Shown piece by piece: positions 8,413 to 16,325 of a stretch of 64,000 bases of DNA (its first letter is position 1; the number at the start of each line of letters is the position of its first letter). The stretch is taken from NCBI GenBank assembly GCA_958296195.1, contig OY282455.1, positions 1,860,001-1,924,000 of the forward strand, read 5' to 3'. Both the position numbers and the translations under genes were made by a program. The notes beneath the pieces are model-generated. The model did no database searches. It worked only from the letters and a program-made list of their open reading frames with translations, and had not been told where the DNA came from. The DNA comes from an uncultured Pseudomonadales bacterium (lineage in GTDB: Bacteria > Pseudomonadota > Gammaproteobacteria > Pseudomonadales > Azotimanducaceae).

Positions 8413-9317
8413 CTTCCCGCGCATAATGCGCGGGCCTCATTGAAGGTGGTCGATCCTGTCCGTTTCCGAGTGTGCGCAAAAAAACTTCCCGCGCATAATG
8501 CGCGGGCCTCATTGAAGGGCGGAAGTGAGCAGCGCCGCGTCCCAGTCGCCGCCGAACTTCCCGCGCATAATGCGCGGGCCTCATTGAAGGTGATCTTGAC
8601 AACCAACGCCAGCAAAAACTTCTCCAACTTCCCGCGCATAATGCGCGGGCCTCATTGAAGGTTCCGCAAGCGTCTTGTGTAGCTGGATGGTGCGGTGGAA
8701 CTTCCCGCGCATAATGCGCGGGCCTCATTGAAGGTCTAAGGCGGTGGCGTTTGGCGGTTTTGGTTTTGGGGAACTTCCCGCGCATAATGCGCGGGCCTCA
8801 TTGAAGGCCGGGAGCGGTCGCCATAGATGCGGATGAGCTGGAAACTTCCCGCGCATAATGCGCGGGCCTCATTGAAGGTAGTAGGTCGCGTATCCTCTGC
8901 TGCTGGTTGGGCCGAACTTCCCGCGCATAATGCGCGGGCCTCATTGAAGGTCATGGTCTCTTAGCCAGTCGTAGCGGTGTCGGAAAACTTCCCGCGCATA
9001 ATGCGCGGGCCTCATTGAACGGGCGCTTCGTGAAGACGGCAGGCCGATTGCGGCGGAAACTTCCCGCGCATAATGCGCGGGCCTCATTGAAGGGGCACGT
9101 CCTCCGCCAACTGCATAAGCAATTGCGTCAACTTCCCGCGCATAATGCGCGGGCCTCATTGAAGGTATATACCACACCGGCACTTTTACGGAGACACCTG
9201 GAACTTCCCGCGCATAATGCGCGGGCCTCATTGAAGCCGCTGCCCGGAATGCGGAGCCGCCCTTGGCACCAAAACTTCCCGCGCATTATGCGCGGGCCTC
9301 ATTGAAGCGCATCCGCA
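8413..9317 (+). CRISPR. CRISPR array, left segment (13 repeats)
   Basis: There are thirteen repeats of 35 bp, each starting AACTTCCCGCGC and ending GGGCCTCATTGAAG, with a central palindrome CCCGCGCATAATGCGCGGG. They start at 8413 (cut by the IS), 8483, 8555, 8626, 8699, 8772, 8843, 8915, 8986, 9058, 9130, 9202 and 9273. The spacers are all different and 36-38 bp long. Repeat 9 ends GAAC instead of GAAG, and repeat 13 reads CATTATG instead of CATAATG. The ATTGAAG end suggests transcription on the plus strand. Decay toward the right end of the full array agrees with a leader on the left. No cas gene is present in this window. The last spacer (from 9308) is interrupted by the next element. Confidence 0.95.
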
Positions 9318-9356
9318 GCACTCCGGGATAGCCGTTCGGGATTTTGGGGCATATTT
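9318..9356. repeat. Left target duplication and left inverted repeat
   Basis: GCACTCCGGGA (9318-9328) is the target duplication. The inverted repeat (9329-9356) begins TAGCCGTTCGGG and ends GGGGCATATTT. Its partner at 11698-11725 differs only by A for G at the twelfth base. Confidence 0.9.
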
Positions 9357-9815
9357 CATGTAAACCATTGATTTTGATGTTAAAAGACCCGCCTATAAAG
9401 TGGCACATTTTTTCGTTTTTTTTCACGCGTCCACGCGCAGCCGAAATATCGGCGCTTGGTCGCCGCCGAATCGCCCGTTTGGCGAGGCGCGCGGCATCCG
9501 GTTGGGGCGGTGCGCCAGACCACTTAGGGGCGGCAAGGGCAAGCATCCGAACTCGGCGACCTTCCAAGGCGGAACGCCTTTTGCGCTTAGAGCCTGATAG
9601 CGCACAGGTGGCATTCCTGCCACAGGCTAAGCCGCGTGAACTTGGAGACCGCATCGGCATCCCACCCAGCCGCCATCGCCATTAGCTGGAACAGTAGCAG
9701 TGGCGCACCGACGCACAGCGCCAACGAACATCAGCGCCTCAGCGTCGAGCGTTGGCACCCCCGCATCAGCAGGCCACAATGACCACCCTCTCTCAACACC
9801 CAGCAGGAACGTACC

Positions 9816-10250
9816 ATGCTCTTGAAATTCAAGCTCAAGGACGGAGGCGGCCACCGGTGGCTAAACTTGGGCCACATCATCCACATAAGCCCATCGCCGC
9901 CCAGTACCGAGACTCACACCACTCGTCGTCAAGAGGCCGACGGCTCAGAAAGGGTGCTGTCGAATGATGAGACGGTCAGCTACATGGATGTCTTCATGAC
10001 CGGCAAAAGCAACAAATTCACCGTTCATCGCTCCCACTCAGCCATGCGGTGCCTGCGCTTCTGGGCCTTCGCCTCTCGGTGGACGCCAACGATCGCCCTG
10101 ACTTTGGCAATCCTGACGCTGCTAACCACTTGGGTTATGCTTGGTTTCCAGTCCGTCAGCGCTCCGCCCGCGCCCCGCGCCGAATGTCTTATCGTCAGTA
10201 AGGATGCGCCAGTCACAACCCCCCGTCCGCCAGTGGGGATGAAGCCATGA
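9816..10250 (+). CDS. Unrecognised small membrane protein in the 2.4-kb element
   Basis: This 144-residue protein follows a plausible ribosome site (AGCAGGAAC, then GTACC, then ATG). The N-terminal 75 residues are polar, with a basic start (MLLKFKLKDGGGHRW). One strong hydrophobic segment at about residues 88-112 (WTPTIALTLAILTLLTTWVML) is followed by a Pro-rich tail. A single-pass membrane protein is likely. I recognise no family. It lies in the mobile element with a secreted-type gene 420 bp downstream, so the two may be passenger genes that travel together. Confidence 0.5.
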   Translation: MLLKFKLKDGGGHRWLNLGHIIHISPSPPSTETHTTRRQEADGSERVLSNDETVSYMDVFMTGKSNKFTVHRSHSAMRCLRFWAFASRWTPTIALTLAILTLLTTWVMLGFQSVSAPPAPRAECLIVSKDAPVTTPRPPVGMKP

Positions 10251-10667
10251 AGCATTACATGCGGCACACGCCGTCTGCCCGTCCCATCTGCTCCACCCGG
10301 GACGCCGAAGCCGACGCTAGGCGGCGGCAGCCCAGAGGGGATCCGCACGGGCCGAAGCACATCGTGAGCAGAACGCCAGCCTGCCCGCATCCAAGCCAAA
10401 GCCCATCCCCAAGGCATCCGCCGCCGGACGCTCTGACACAGCCGGACACGTCATGAAAGCCGCGAATATGGGCGCGGCTGAGGCGACGGCCACAGTGCAG
10501 GCGGAGCAGGACGGGGCGGACAAGCACGGCGCTTGGCGGAAGGCACCCGCTGCGGCCCGTGAACCCCCAACCTCGCCCGTGGTGTGCTATGCTCCCAGCC
10601 CACCCAAGAGGCCAGACCCCGGCATCGCCCCGAATGACCATCGCTCCCCCGAAGCACACCCCGCCTG

Positions 10668-11255
10668 ATGGATAAGGCTGCCGCCTGGCTGTTGCTGTGG
10701 CTCACACCCCTCGGGGCAGCCCACGGTCACCATAACATCCTGCATGTGGGAAGCATTTACGGGACGCCAACGAGCTTCGCCAGCCAATTAAGCGTTCATG
10801 TATCGTTTGCGGATGATTGCCCCGTGAACCAGAGCCTCGGCACACAACTGGCGCAAGCCGCCATTGATGACAGCCTGATACTTCCCACTGCCACCGACGA
10901 CCCCCCACGCCAGTGGTTCTTGATGGCCGGAGTTGGCTGCCTAAAGCACAGCGGTGGCGTGGTATGGATTTACATGATTGAAACCTACTTTCGGTGCATC
11001 ACTTGGCCAATTGGCTTGAGCGTCACGGAAGGCGGGGACATCGGCTACGGCTACGCCGGCAAAAAGGTGATCGAGACTGCGCTTGCAGAGGAAGTGACGA
11101 CACTACTGCGGAAGCGCATCAACCACTTCACCAAAGCCAACATGCACCATCCACCCATGCACACGCCCACCTGCATGGGTCCGCTTGTTGAACCCATTGA
11201 GAGAGCGACGCTAGAAGTGGCACTCATCAATTCGCCCCCGGACAGCGAGGACTAA
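10668..11255 (+). CDS. Unrecognised secreted protein in the 2.4-kb element
   Basis: This 195-residue protein has a signal peptide (KAAAWLLLWLTPLGAAHG) and a mature part starting HHNILHVGSIYG. Cys residues appear in DDCPVNQ, VGCLKHS, YFRCITW and TPTCMGP, so disulphides are possible. GLSVTEGGDIGYGYAGKKVIETALAEEV looks like a folded domain. No family is recognised. The region from 10251 to 10667 upstream has no convincing gene; the short frames there are Pro/Arg-rich shadows. The location inside the element suggests cargo. Confidence 0.5.
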   Translation: MDKAAAWLLLWLTPLGAAHGHHNILHVGSIYGTPTSFASQLSVHVSFADDCPVNQSLGTQLAQAAIDDSLILPTATDDPPRQWFLMAGVGCLKHSGGVVWIYMIETYFRCITWPIGLSVTEGGDIGYGYAGKKVIETALAEEVTTLLRKRINHFTKANMHHPPMHTPTCMGPLVEPIERATLEVALINSPPDSED

Positions 11256-11697
11256 ACGTCCCACGCCGACCGCAATACACAGGCACTCACATCCGCGCCC
11301 GCCAAAGGCGGCGGGCGCATCACCGCACTACCATGCCGCAAGCACAGGCGCGACAGCGCGGCATGGCGCAGGCGCAACCAGCAGCAACCATCCCGGCTTG
11401 GGATCGGGGCCGCCGTAAAGGCACCCAAAGTGCGCACACATCCCGTTGCGGCACATCAGCCAACTGACCGACCGGCCGAGCTCCGGCAGCTCAACAGGGG
11501 CTAGGGACACCGGGCAAAGCCCTCCAAGCAGGCCCCGACCATGCGCCCGACGGGGCGACCGCCTTCAAATCAGGCACCATCCGACCACCCTGGATTGAAA
11601 AATGGAATCCTAACTCAAAAAGGGCCGCTTCATCAACCGCTTGATTTTACTGGATTTGATGAAAGTCGGGAGAGCGGGAATCGGTCATTTACCAGCC
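11256..11697. other. Non-coding right part of the 2.4-kb element
   Basis: I see no convincing gene here. The frames are short and of shadow composition. The segment from about 11590 to 11697 is AT-richer than its surroundings and leads into the right inverted repeat. Confidence 0.4.
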
Positions 11698-11736
11698 AAA
11701 TATGCCCCAAAATTCCGAACGGCTAGCACTCCGGGA
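11698..11736. repeat. Right inverted repeat and right target duplication
   Basis: The inverted repeat (11698-11725) begins AAATATGCCCCAAAATTCCG and ends GGCTA. The second copy of GCACTCCGGGA follows at 11726-11736. Confidence 0.9.
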
Positions 11737-11987
11737 GGTCCCCGCAGCCCTCAACTTCCCGCGCATAATGCGCGGGCCTCATTGAAGCGTGTGCTCTCAT
11801 TGCCTTGCTCCGTTGGGGTTGCTAACTTCCCGCGCATAATGCGCGGGCCTCATTGAAGCATGAGCTTGAGCATGGACGGGCCGCCGACTAGGACAACTTC
11901 CCGCGCATAACGCGCGGGCCTCATTGAAGCGCTCCCGCGACGCCCCTGGCGGCGGTGCCGTGCGGCAACTTCCCCGCGCCTTTGCCC
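11737..11987 (+). CRISPR. CRISPR array, right (distal) segment
   Basis: This continues the left segment. The last 16 bp of the interrupted spacer are followed by repeats at 11753, 11824 and 11895, with 36-bp spacers. The repeat at 11895 has CATAACG for CATAATG. After a further 37-bp spacer, a decayed end repeat (AACTTCCCCGCGCCTTTG) starts at 11967. Loss of repeat identity here marks the leader-distal end. The segment runs up to the stop of the TonB receptor gene on the other strand. Confidence 0.93.
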
Positions 11988-11992
11988 TAGGG

Positions 11993-14197
11993 TTAGAACA
12001 CAATGCGCACTCCGCCCTCGATGGTGCGGCCTGGCTCCGGCACCAGGTCCTTGATGTAGGAGGTGTGGCGGCGTTGTTCGGCGTCGGTGAGGTTGCGGCC
12101 TTGGACGAATAGGTTGATGGAGGCGCCTCGGGTTTCCAAGTTCCAAGCGAGGTGTGCCTGCAGGTCGTTGTAGCTGTCCGTAGGCAGTTCGTAGGCCGCC
12201 GTTTCGGTCTGTTTGAAGGTGCGGCTGTAGCTCAAGGCGGCAGTGAAGGGGCCGTGCTCTAGGTCAAGGCCGAGGTTCACGCGGTCCGGGGGCAGACGTG
12301 GCGGATTGTTGTTGTCGGCTTCAATTTTCGCGGACACGGTGTCGAAGAAGGCGTTGAAGGACAACAGCCCGTCGGGCCAGGTTGCGGCGACCACTGACGC
12401 CTCCACCTCAAACCCCGTGAAGGTGGCGTCGTTTTGGCGGAAGTGGCGCACTGGCAGTCCATCCGCCTCCTCGCTGGTGTCCGTTTGGTGGATGAAGTCC
12501 GCGAACCTAGTGTGGTAGGCCGTGGCCAGCGCCGACCAGCGCTCGTTCTCGTAGCCCAAGGTGGCGGACAGGTTTAAGGCGGTTTCCTCGTCGAGTGTCG
12601 GGTCGCCCACATCGAAGCTGCTGGTGGCAAGGTGGGGGCCGTTGGCGTAAAGCTCCTCCGTGGCCGGTGCGCGTTGGGCGTAGTTCGCCTGCATCGTGGC
12701 CCGCCACCCCCGGCCTAGGGGAATCACTGCCCCCAAGGAAGCGGAAGCGCCGCTGAATTCGCGTTCTTCCCCTGTGGTTGGATTGTGCTGCACCCGGTCA
12801 AAGCGCAGGCCGGCCTCCAATTGCAGGCGATCTAATTGCCGTTCGCCCACCCAGAACAGCCCGAAGGCGTCGGTTTTGACCGGCGGCGTATAGGCTTCGT
12901 CGCCATAGGCGGCATAGTCCCGGCCGCTGAATTGCGCACCCAGAGTGCCCCGCCAACCGGCTAAGGCGTGGTGGCTGAGCTCTGCTCGCGCCTCCCAAGC
13001 GTCGTTCGTGAACTGGGTGCCGACTTCGCCCGTTTCCTCCAGTTCCGAGTGCTTGTAGTCATTGATGCCGAAGCGCAGGTTGAAGCTGCGGAAGCCGGGC
13101 AGGGGGTCCCCCAGGCCGGCTTCGATGTCGATGCGGGTTTGCTCAAGGTCGATGTAAGGGCCTGCCGCTGCCTCGCCGTGCTCCGCTTCCGCTTCGTCGT
13201 GGCTTTCGTTCTCATCATGATCTTCGTGGGCGTCATGGTCCTCGTCCTCGTCGTGATCCTCATCCCCCTCGCCGTGAAGGTCCTCATCGTGGCCGTGGGC
13301 ATGGCTGGGCAGACCGTACTCCGTTTCAAAGCGGCTGACGGACAGGCCCATGAAGCCGCTGTCGCCAACGAATGACAAACCGAAAGCGCCGCTTTTCGCT
13401 TCAAGGGCGCTGTTTGGAAGCAGACCCTCCACTTCCCCTGCGTCGTCTTCGGCGTGGCCATCTTCCCCGTCTTCATCGCCGTGCTCGCCATGCTCCTCGT
13501 GTACCTGCTCCTCCTCCTCCAAGGCCCGCCACCGAGCGGATTCGGCGAAACCCGGGATTGCAAAATCGTTTGCGTCACGCAGGGCACCGTCGATATGCCA
13601 AGCAAAGGCACCCAAACCGCCGTCCAAGCGCAAGGCACCGCGCAAGGCGTCGCCGTTGTCCGCCGCCCGCAGATCCAGTTTGCCGGTTAGCCGCTCAGGC
13701 ACTTCGTGGGGAATGCGCCCGGTATGTACGTCGATCACGCCGCCGATGGCGCCGGGGCCGTAGAGCAGGGTGTTGGCTCCTTTGAGAATGTCTATGCCGT
13801 CCGCCGTGAAGGGATCCACCGTGGTGGCGTGGTCGCCGCTGGTGGTGGAGACGTCCAGAACATCGATGTGGTCCTCCATGATGCGCACCCTTGCCCCGTC
13901 CAAGCCGTGGATGACGGGCCGCCCCACCGCTGGGCCGAAGGAGGCGCTGTGGATGCCCGGCGTCTGAGCCAAGGTGGCGCCGATGCTGTCCGCCATCCTC
14001 CAGTTCAGTTCCTCGCCGGCGAGAGTGTCCACTGGCTGCGCCAAGCCATCGGCGGACAGCGGATGGCTCGTGACGACGACTTCCTCAATGTTGTGTTCCA
14101 AGGTGCTGTCGGTGGTGTCTGCCTCCGTTGCGCCGCCGGCCGCCGCCAAGCCGGTCAGGCAAAGGCCAAACGCCCAAGATTGTGCTGGATGTTTCAT
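11993..14197 (-). CDS. TonB-dependent outer-membrane receptor, zinc type (ZnuD-like)
   Basis: This 734-residue outer-membrane receptor has a signal peptide (residues 1-24), a plug domain (EEVVVTSHPLSADGLAQPVDTL as the TonB-box region; GVIDVHTGRIP) and a 22-strand barrel ending in an aromatic residue (GGVRIVF). Two extracellular-type loops are packed with His, Asp and Glu: about residues 235-262 (HEEHGEHGDEDGEDGH) and 300-350. This is the pattern of zinc-importing ZnuD-like receptors. A strong ribosome site (AGGAGGAAAGC) precedes the ATG. It is probably co-transcribed with the small CxxC gene upstream. Regulation by Zur is expected from the family, but I could not find a clear Zur box. Confidence 0.88.
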   Translation of the reverse strand: MKHPAQSWAFGLCLTGLAAAGGATEADTTDSTLEHNIEEVVVTSHPLSADGLAQPVDTLAGEELNWRMADSIGATLAQTPGIHSASFGPAVGRPVIHGLDGARVRIMEDHIDVLDVSTTSGDHATTVDPFTADGIDILKGANTLLYGPGAIGGVIDVHTGRIPHEVPERLTGKLDLRAADNGDALRGALRLDGGLGAFAWHIDGALRDANDFAIPGFAESARWRALEEEEQVHEEHGEHGDEDGEDGHAEDDAGEVEGLLPNSALEAKSGAFGLSFVGDSGFMGLSVSRFETEYGLPSHAHGHDEDLHGEGDEDHDEDEDHDAHEDHDENESHDEAEAEHGEAAAGPYIDLEQTRIDIEAGLGDPLPGFRSFNLRFGINDYKHSELEETGEVGTQFTNDAWEARAELSHHALAGWRGTLGAQFSGRDYAAYGDEAYTPPVKTDAFGLFWVGERQLDRLQLEAGLRFDRVQHNPTTGEEREFSGASASLGAVIPLGRGWRATMQANYAQRAPATEELYANGPHLATSSFDVGDPTLDEETALNLSATLGYENERWSALATAYHTRFADFIHQTDTSEEADGLPVRHFRQNDATFTGFEVEASVVAATWPDGLLSFNAFFDTVSAKIEADNNNPPRLPPDRVNLGLDLEHGPFTAALSYSRTFKQTETAAYELPTDSYNDLQAHLAWNLETRGASINLFVQGRNLTDAEQRRHTSYIKDLVPEPGRTIEGGVRIVF

Positions 14198-14371
14198 GCT
14201 TTCCTCCTAAATTTGTGGGACGGGCGTTCGAACCCTGATGCGGTCACGCCGGTCCCCACGAGTTGGCGGTCTGCCGAAGCCGAGTGCGTTGGCGCTGCGC
14301 AACCGTATTGGGCTGCGCCCTGCACACGCCAGTGAATAGCCGGCAACACCGCCCCTTGTCGGGGATTGGGG

Positions 14372-14653
14372 TTAGGAGGTGGGCGGCGCCCTTTGCCAAG
14401 CCGAGTTGGTTCGCTGCTTCAAGCAAGCCTTGGCTGGCATGGCCACACGAGCCAGCGATGTCGGCTGGTCATGAATCGGGGTTGCGGAGCTTGGGCCGGA
14501 AAGCAGGTCTGCTTGGGCAAAGGCGCAGATGGCGCAAAGGTCAGCCTCCGGTGCTTCTGCAAGGTCTGAAGCATGGGCATGCAGCCCGCTGAATGCTTGG
14601 GCAAGGCCGAAGGCTAGAACCGGCAATAGCGCTTTGAAACGACGACCTTTCAT
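14372..14653 (-). CDS. Small periplasmic CxxC protein upstream of the zinc receptor
   Basis: This small exported protein of about 93 residues starts MKGRRFKALLPVLAFGLAQA; a Met three codons upstream is also possible. The signal peptide is followed by GLHAHASD and then DLCAICAFAQAD. The His pair and C-x-x-C resemble the small DUF2946-type proteins often found beside metal-uptake receptors. A metal-binding or metal-sensing role is likely but not shown. It precedes the TonB receptor gene on the same strand. The ISNCY-like element sits about 85 bp upstream of its start, so its promoter may be displaced. Confidence 0.55.
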   Translation of the reverse strand: MKGRRFKALLPVLAFGLAQAFSGLHAHASDLAEAPEADLCAICAFAQADLLSGPSSATPIHDQPTSLARVAMPAKACLKQRTNSAWQRAPPTS

Positions 14654-14737
14654 CACCTGCATCTGGGGCTAAGACCGAAAGTCAGGATGAGAACTTAGCT
14701 ACCCGCCGCCTAAAGCGCAAGGTTTTTTTTGGTGTGT

Positions 14738-16251
14738 GTTAAGAACAAATAAAGTGTCCGCTTTAAGAACACAGGAACTGTCCGGTTTTACTGTCGCCCG
14801 GTTTGACAACCGGAGCGCATTGACATGGGCAAGGCGAGCTTGGCTCAGGAGAAGCGGGACATGGTGTTCGAGGAGGTTTACGGGGTTTGGACGGAGCGTC
14901 GGCTGACGCAGGAGGATGCGGCGGAGCTGTTGGGGGTTTGCCCCCGGACGTTCCGGCGTTGGACCGAGCGCTACGAGGAGGACGGGATCGACGGTCTTCG
15001 TGACCGGCGGCTGTCGGGGGCGTCGCACCGCGCGGCGCCGGTGGACGAGGTGATGCGGATGGTGGATCGGTACCGGACGCGGCATGAGGGCTGGAGCGTT
15101 CGACACTTTTACTCCTGGTACCGCCGCGACGGCGGGGAGCGCAGCTATGGCTGGGTGAAGGACAAGCTTCAGCGGGCGGGCGCCGTGCCCAGGTCGAAGG
15201 GCCGGGGCAGGCACCGCAAGCGGCGGGAGCGGGCGCCTTGGCCGGGGATGCTGCTGCACCAGGACGGCAGCAGCCACGAGTGGGTCGAGGGCCGGCGTTG
15301 GGACCTGATCGTGACGATGGACGACGCGACGAGCGAGCACCACTCGATGTTCCTGTGCGGGGAGGAGGGGCTGTGGAGCAGCTTTCGGGGCGTTCGGGAG
15401 ACGATCGAGGCCAAGGGCCTGTTCTGCTCGCTGTACACGGATCGGGGCTCGCACTACTGGACGACGCCGGAGGCGGGCGGGAAGGTGGACCGGGAGAACC
15501 TGACGCAGTTCGGCCGGGCGATGGCCCGTCTGGGGATCGAGATGATCCCGGCCTATTCGCCGGAGGCGCGGGGGCGCTCGGAGCGGGCGTTCGGCACCCA
15601 CCAAGGCCGGCTGCCGAAGGAGTTGGCGCTGGCCGGGGCGACGGACCTGGAGTCCGCCAACCGCTACCTGGCGGAGGTCTACATGCCGGCCTTCAACGCG
15701 GAGTTCGCGCAGCCGGCGCGGGAGTCGGGTTCGGCGTTCGTGCCCTGCCGGGACCCGGCGGCGCTGGACGACGTCCTGTGCGAGATTCACGAGCGCGCCG
15801 TGGGCCGGGACAACTGCGTGAGGTTCGAGGGGCTGGCCCTGCAGTTGCCGGCGGACCGGCATCGGGCGCACTACATGAAGGCCAAGGTGAAGGTCCGCCG
15901 CCACGCCGACGGGACGCTGTCGGTCTGGCACGGCCCCCGCCGGCTGGCTAGGTACGCTGCCGGGGGCGAACCGTTGGCGGAAGGCGAACTGGCCGCCGCC
16001 GCGTAGCGCCATGCCGAACGGTGCGCCCCAATCCAGCCGCCGCCGGGCTTTGCGCCTCCGGCTGCGGTCGCTGCGCTCCCTTCGCCGGAGGCGCAAAGCC
16101 CGACTGAAACCCGAACGGCGCCGGCTTCAAGCGCCGGCCGTCCGGATGCAAACTTGCGCTGCGGGAAGCGCCAAAGCCTTGCCCGCGCCCACCGCAGCCA
16201 AACCGGACAGTTTATTTGTTCTAAAACCGGACACTTCTATTTGTTGCTAAC
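14738..16251 (+). mobile_element. ISNCY-like insertion sequence (1514 bp, 18-bp target duplication)
   Basis: Imperfect ends GTTAAGAACAAATAAAGTG at the left and, inverted, GTTAGCAACAAATAGAAG at the right. The 18-bp direct repeat AGGTTTTTTTTGGTGTGT flanks it at 14720-14737 and 16252-16269. Each end also has two tandem TGTCCG(G/C)TTT sites spaced by 14 bp. Long target duplications occur in the IS1202-like part of the ISNCY group, and the transposase fits that group. It inserted into already non-coding DNA between msrP and the zinc operon. Confidence 0.9.
14825..16006 (+). CDS. ISNCY-family (IS1202-like) transposase
   Basis: This 393-residue transposase has an N-terminal helix-turn-helix (RLTQEDAAELLGVCPRTFRRW). 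The integrase-type core carries the acidic residues in MLLHQDGSSHEW, SLYTDRGSHYW and EARGRSERAFGTHQGR. The HQDGSxHxW block is characteristic of ISNCY IS1202-like proteins. The C-terminal domain is beta-rich (ADGTLSVWHGPRRLARY). The start is 87 bp inside the left end. The gene is intact, so the element may be active. Confidence 0.93.
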   Translation: MGKASLAQEKRDMVFEEVYGVWTERRLTQEDAAELLGVCPRTFRRWTERYEEDGIDGLRDRRLSGASHRAAPVDEVMRMVDRYRTRHEGWSVRHFYSWYRRDGGERSYGWVKDKLQRAGAVPRSKGRGRHRKRRERAPWPGMLLHQDGSSHEWVEGRRWDLIVTMDDATSEHHSMFLCGEEGLWSSFRGVRETIEAKGLFCSLYTDRGSHYWTTPEAGGKVDRENLTQFGRAMARLGIEMIPAYSPEARGRSERAFGTHQGRLPKELALAGATDLESANRYLAEVYMPAFNAEFAQPARESGSAFVPCRDPAALDDVLCEIHERAVGRDNCVRFEGLALQLPADRHRAHYMKAKVKVRRHADGTLSVWHGPRRLARYAAGGEPLAEGELAAAA

Positions 16252-16325
16252 AGGTTTTTTTTGGTGTGTAAACGCAAAACAGAAATGTTCCCTTTGCCTG
16301 TTCCGTTCGACGCTGCCGGACTGTG

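Larger units (their letters stand above)
9329..11725. mobile_element. 2397-bp transposase-less element inside a CRISPR spacer
   Basis: The element is bounded by 28-bp terminal inverted repeats that differ at one base (starting TAGCCGTTCGGGATTTTGGG at 9329; inverted at 11698-11725). It is flanked by the 11-bp direct repeat GCACTCCGGGA (9318-9328 and 11726-11736). Removing the element and one direct repeat leaves a spacer of exactly 37 bp between normal CRISPR repeats, which shows that it inserted into one array. No transposase-like frame is seen on either strand. It holds two unrecognised plus-strand genes. An 11-bp duplication is typical of IS4-family elements, and a transposase-less cassette of this kind would resemble the mobile insertion cassettes known from IS231. 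Confidence 0.85.

Noticed and set aside
8337..9305. Frames across the CRISPR array giving proteins with a repeated NEARALCAGS or MRPAHYAREV unit
   Set aside because: They are translations of the CRISPR repeat in different frames, with random spacer residues between.
14221..14340. A GTTCGAACCC-like stretch as a possible tRNA T-arm
   Set aside because: No cloverleaf can be drawn around it, and there is no acceptor stem.
14699..16096. A 465-codon minus-strand frame over the ISNCY-like element
   Set aside because: It is antisense to the intact transposase and full of Arg, Pro and His.
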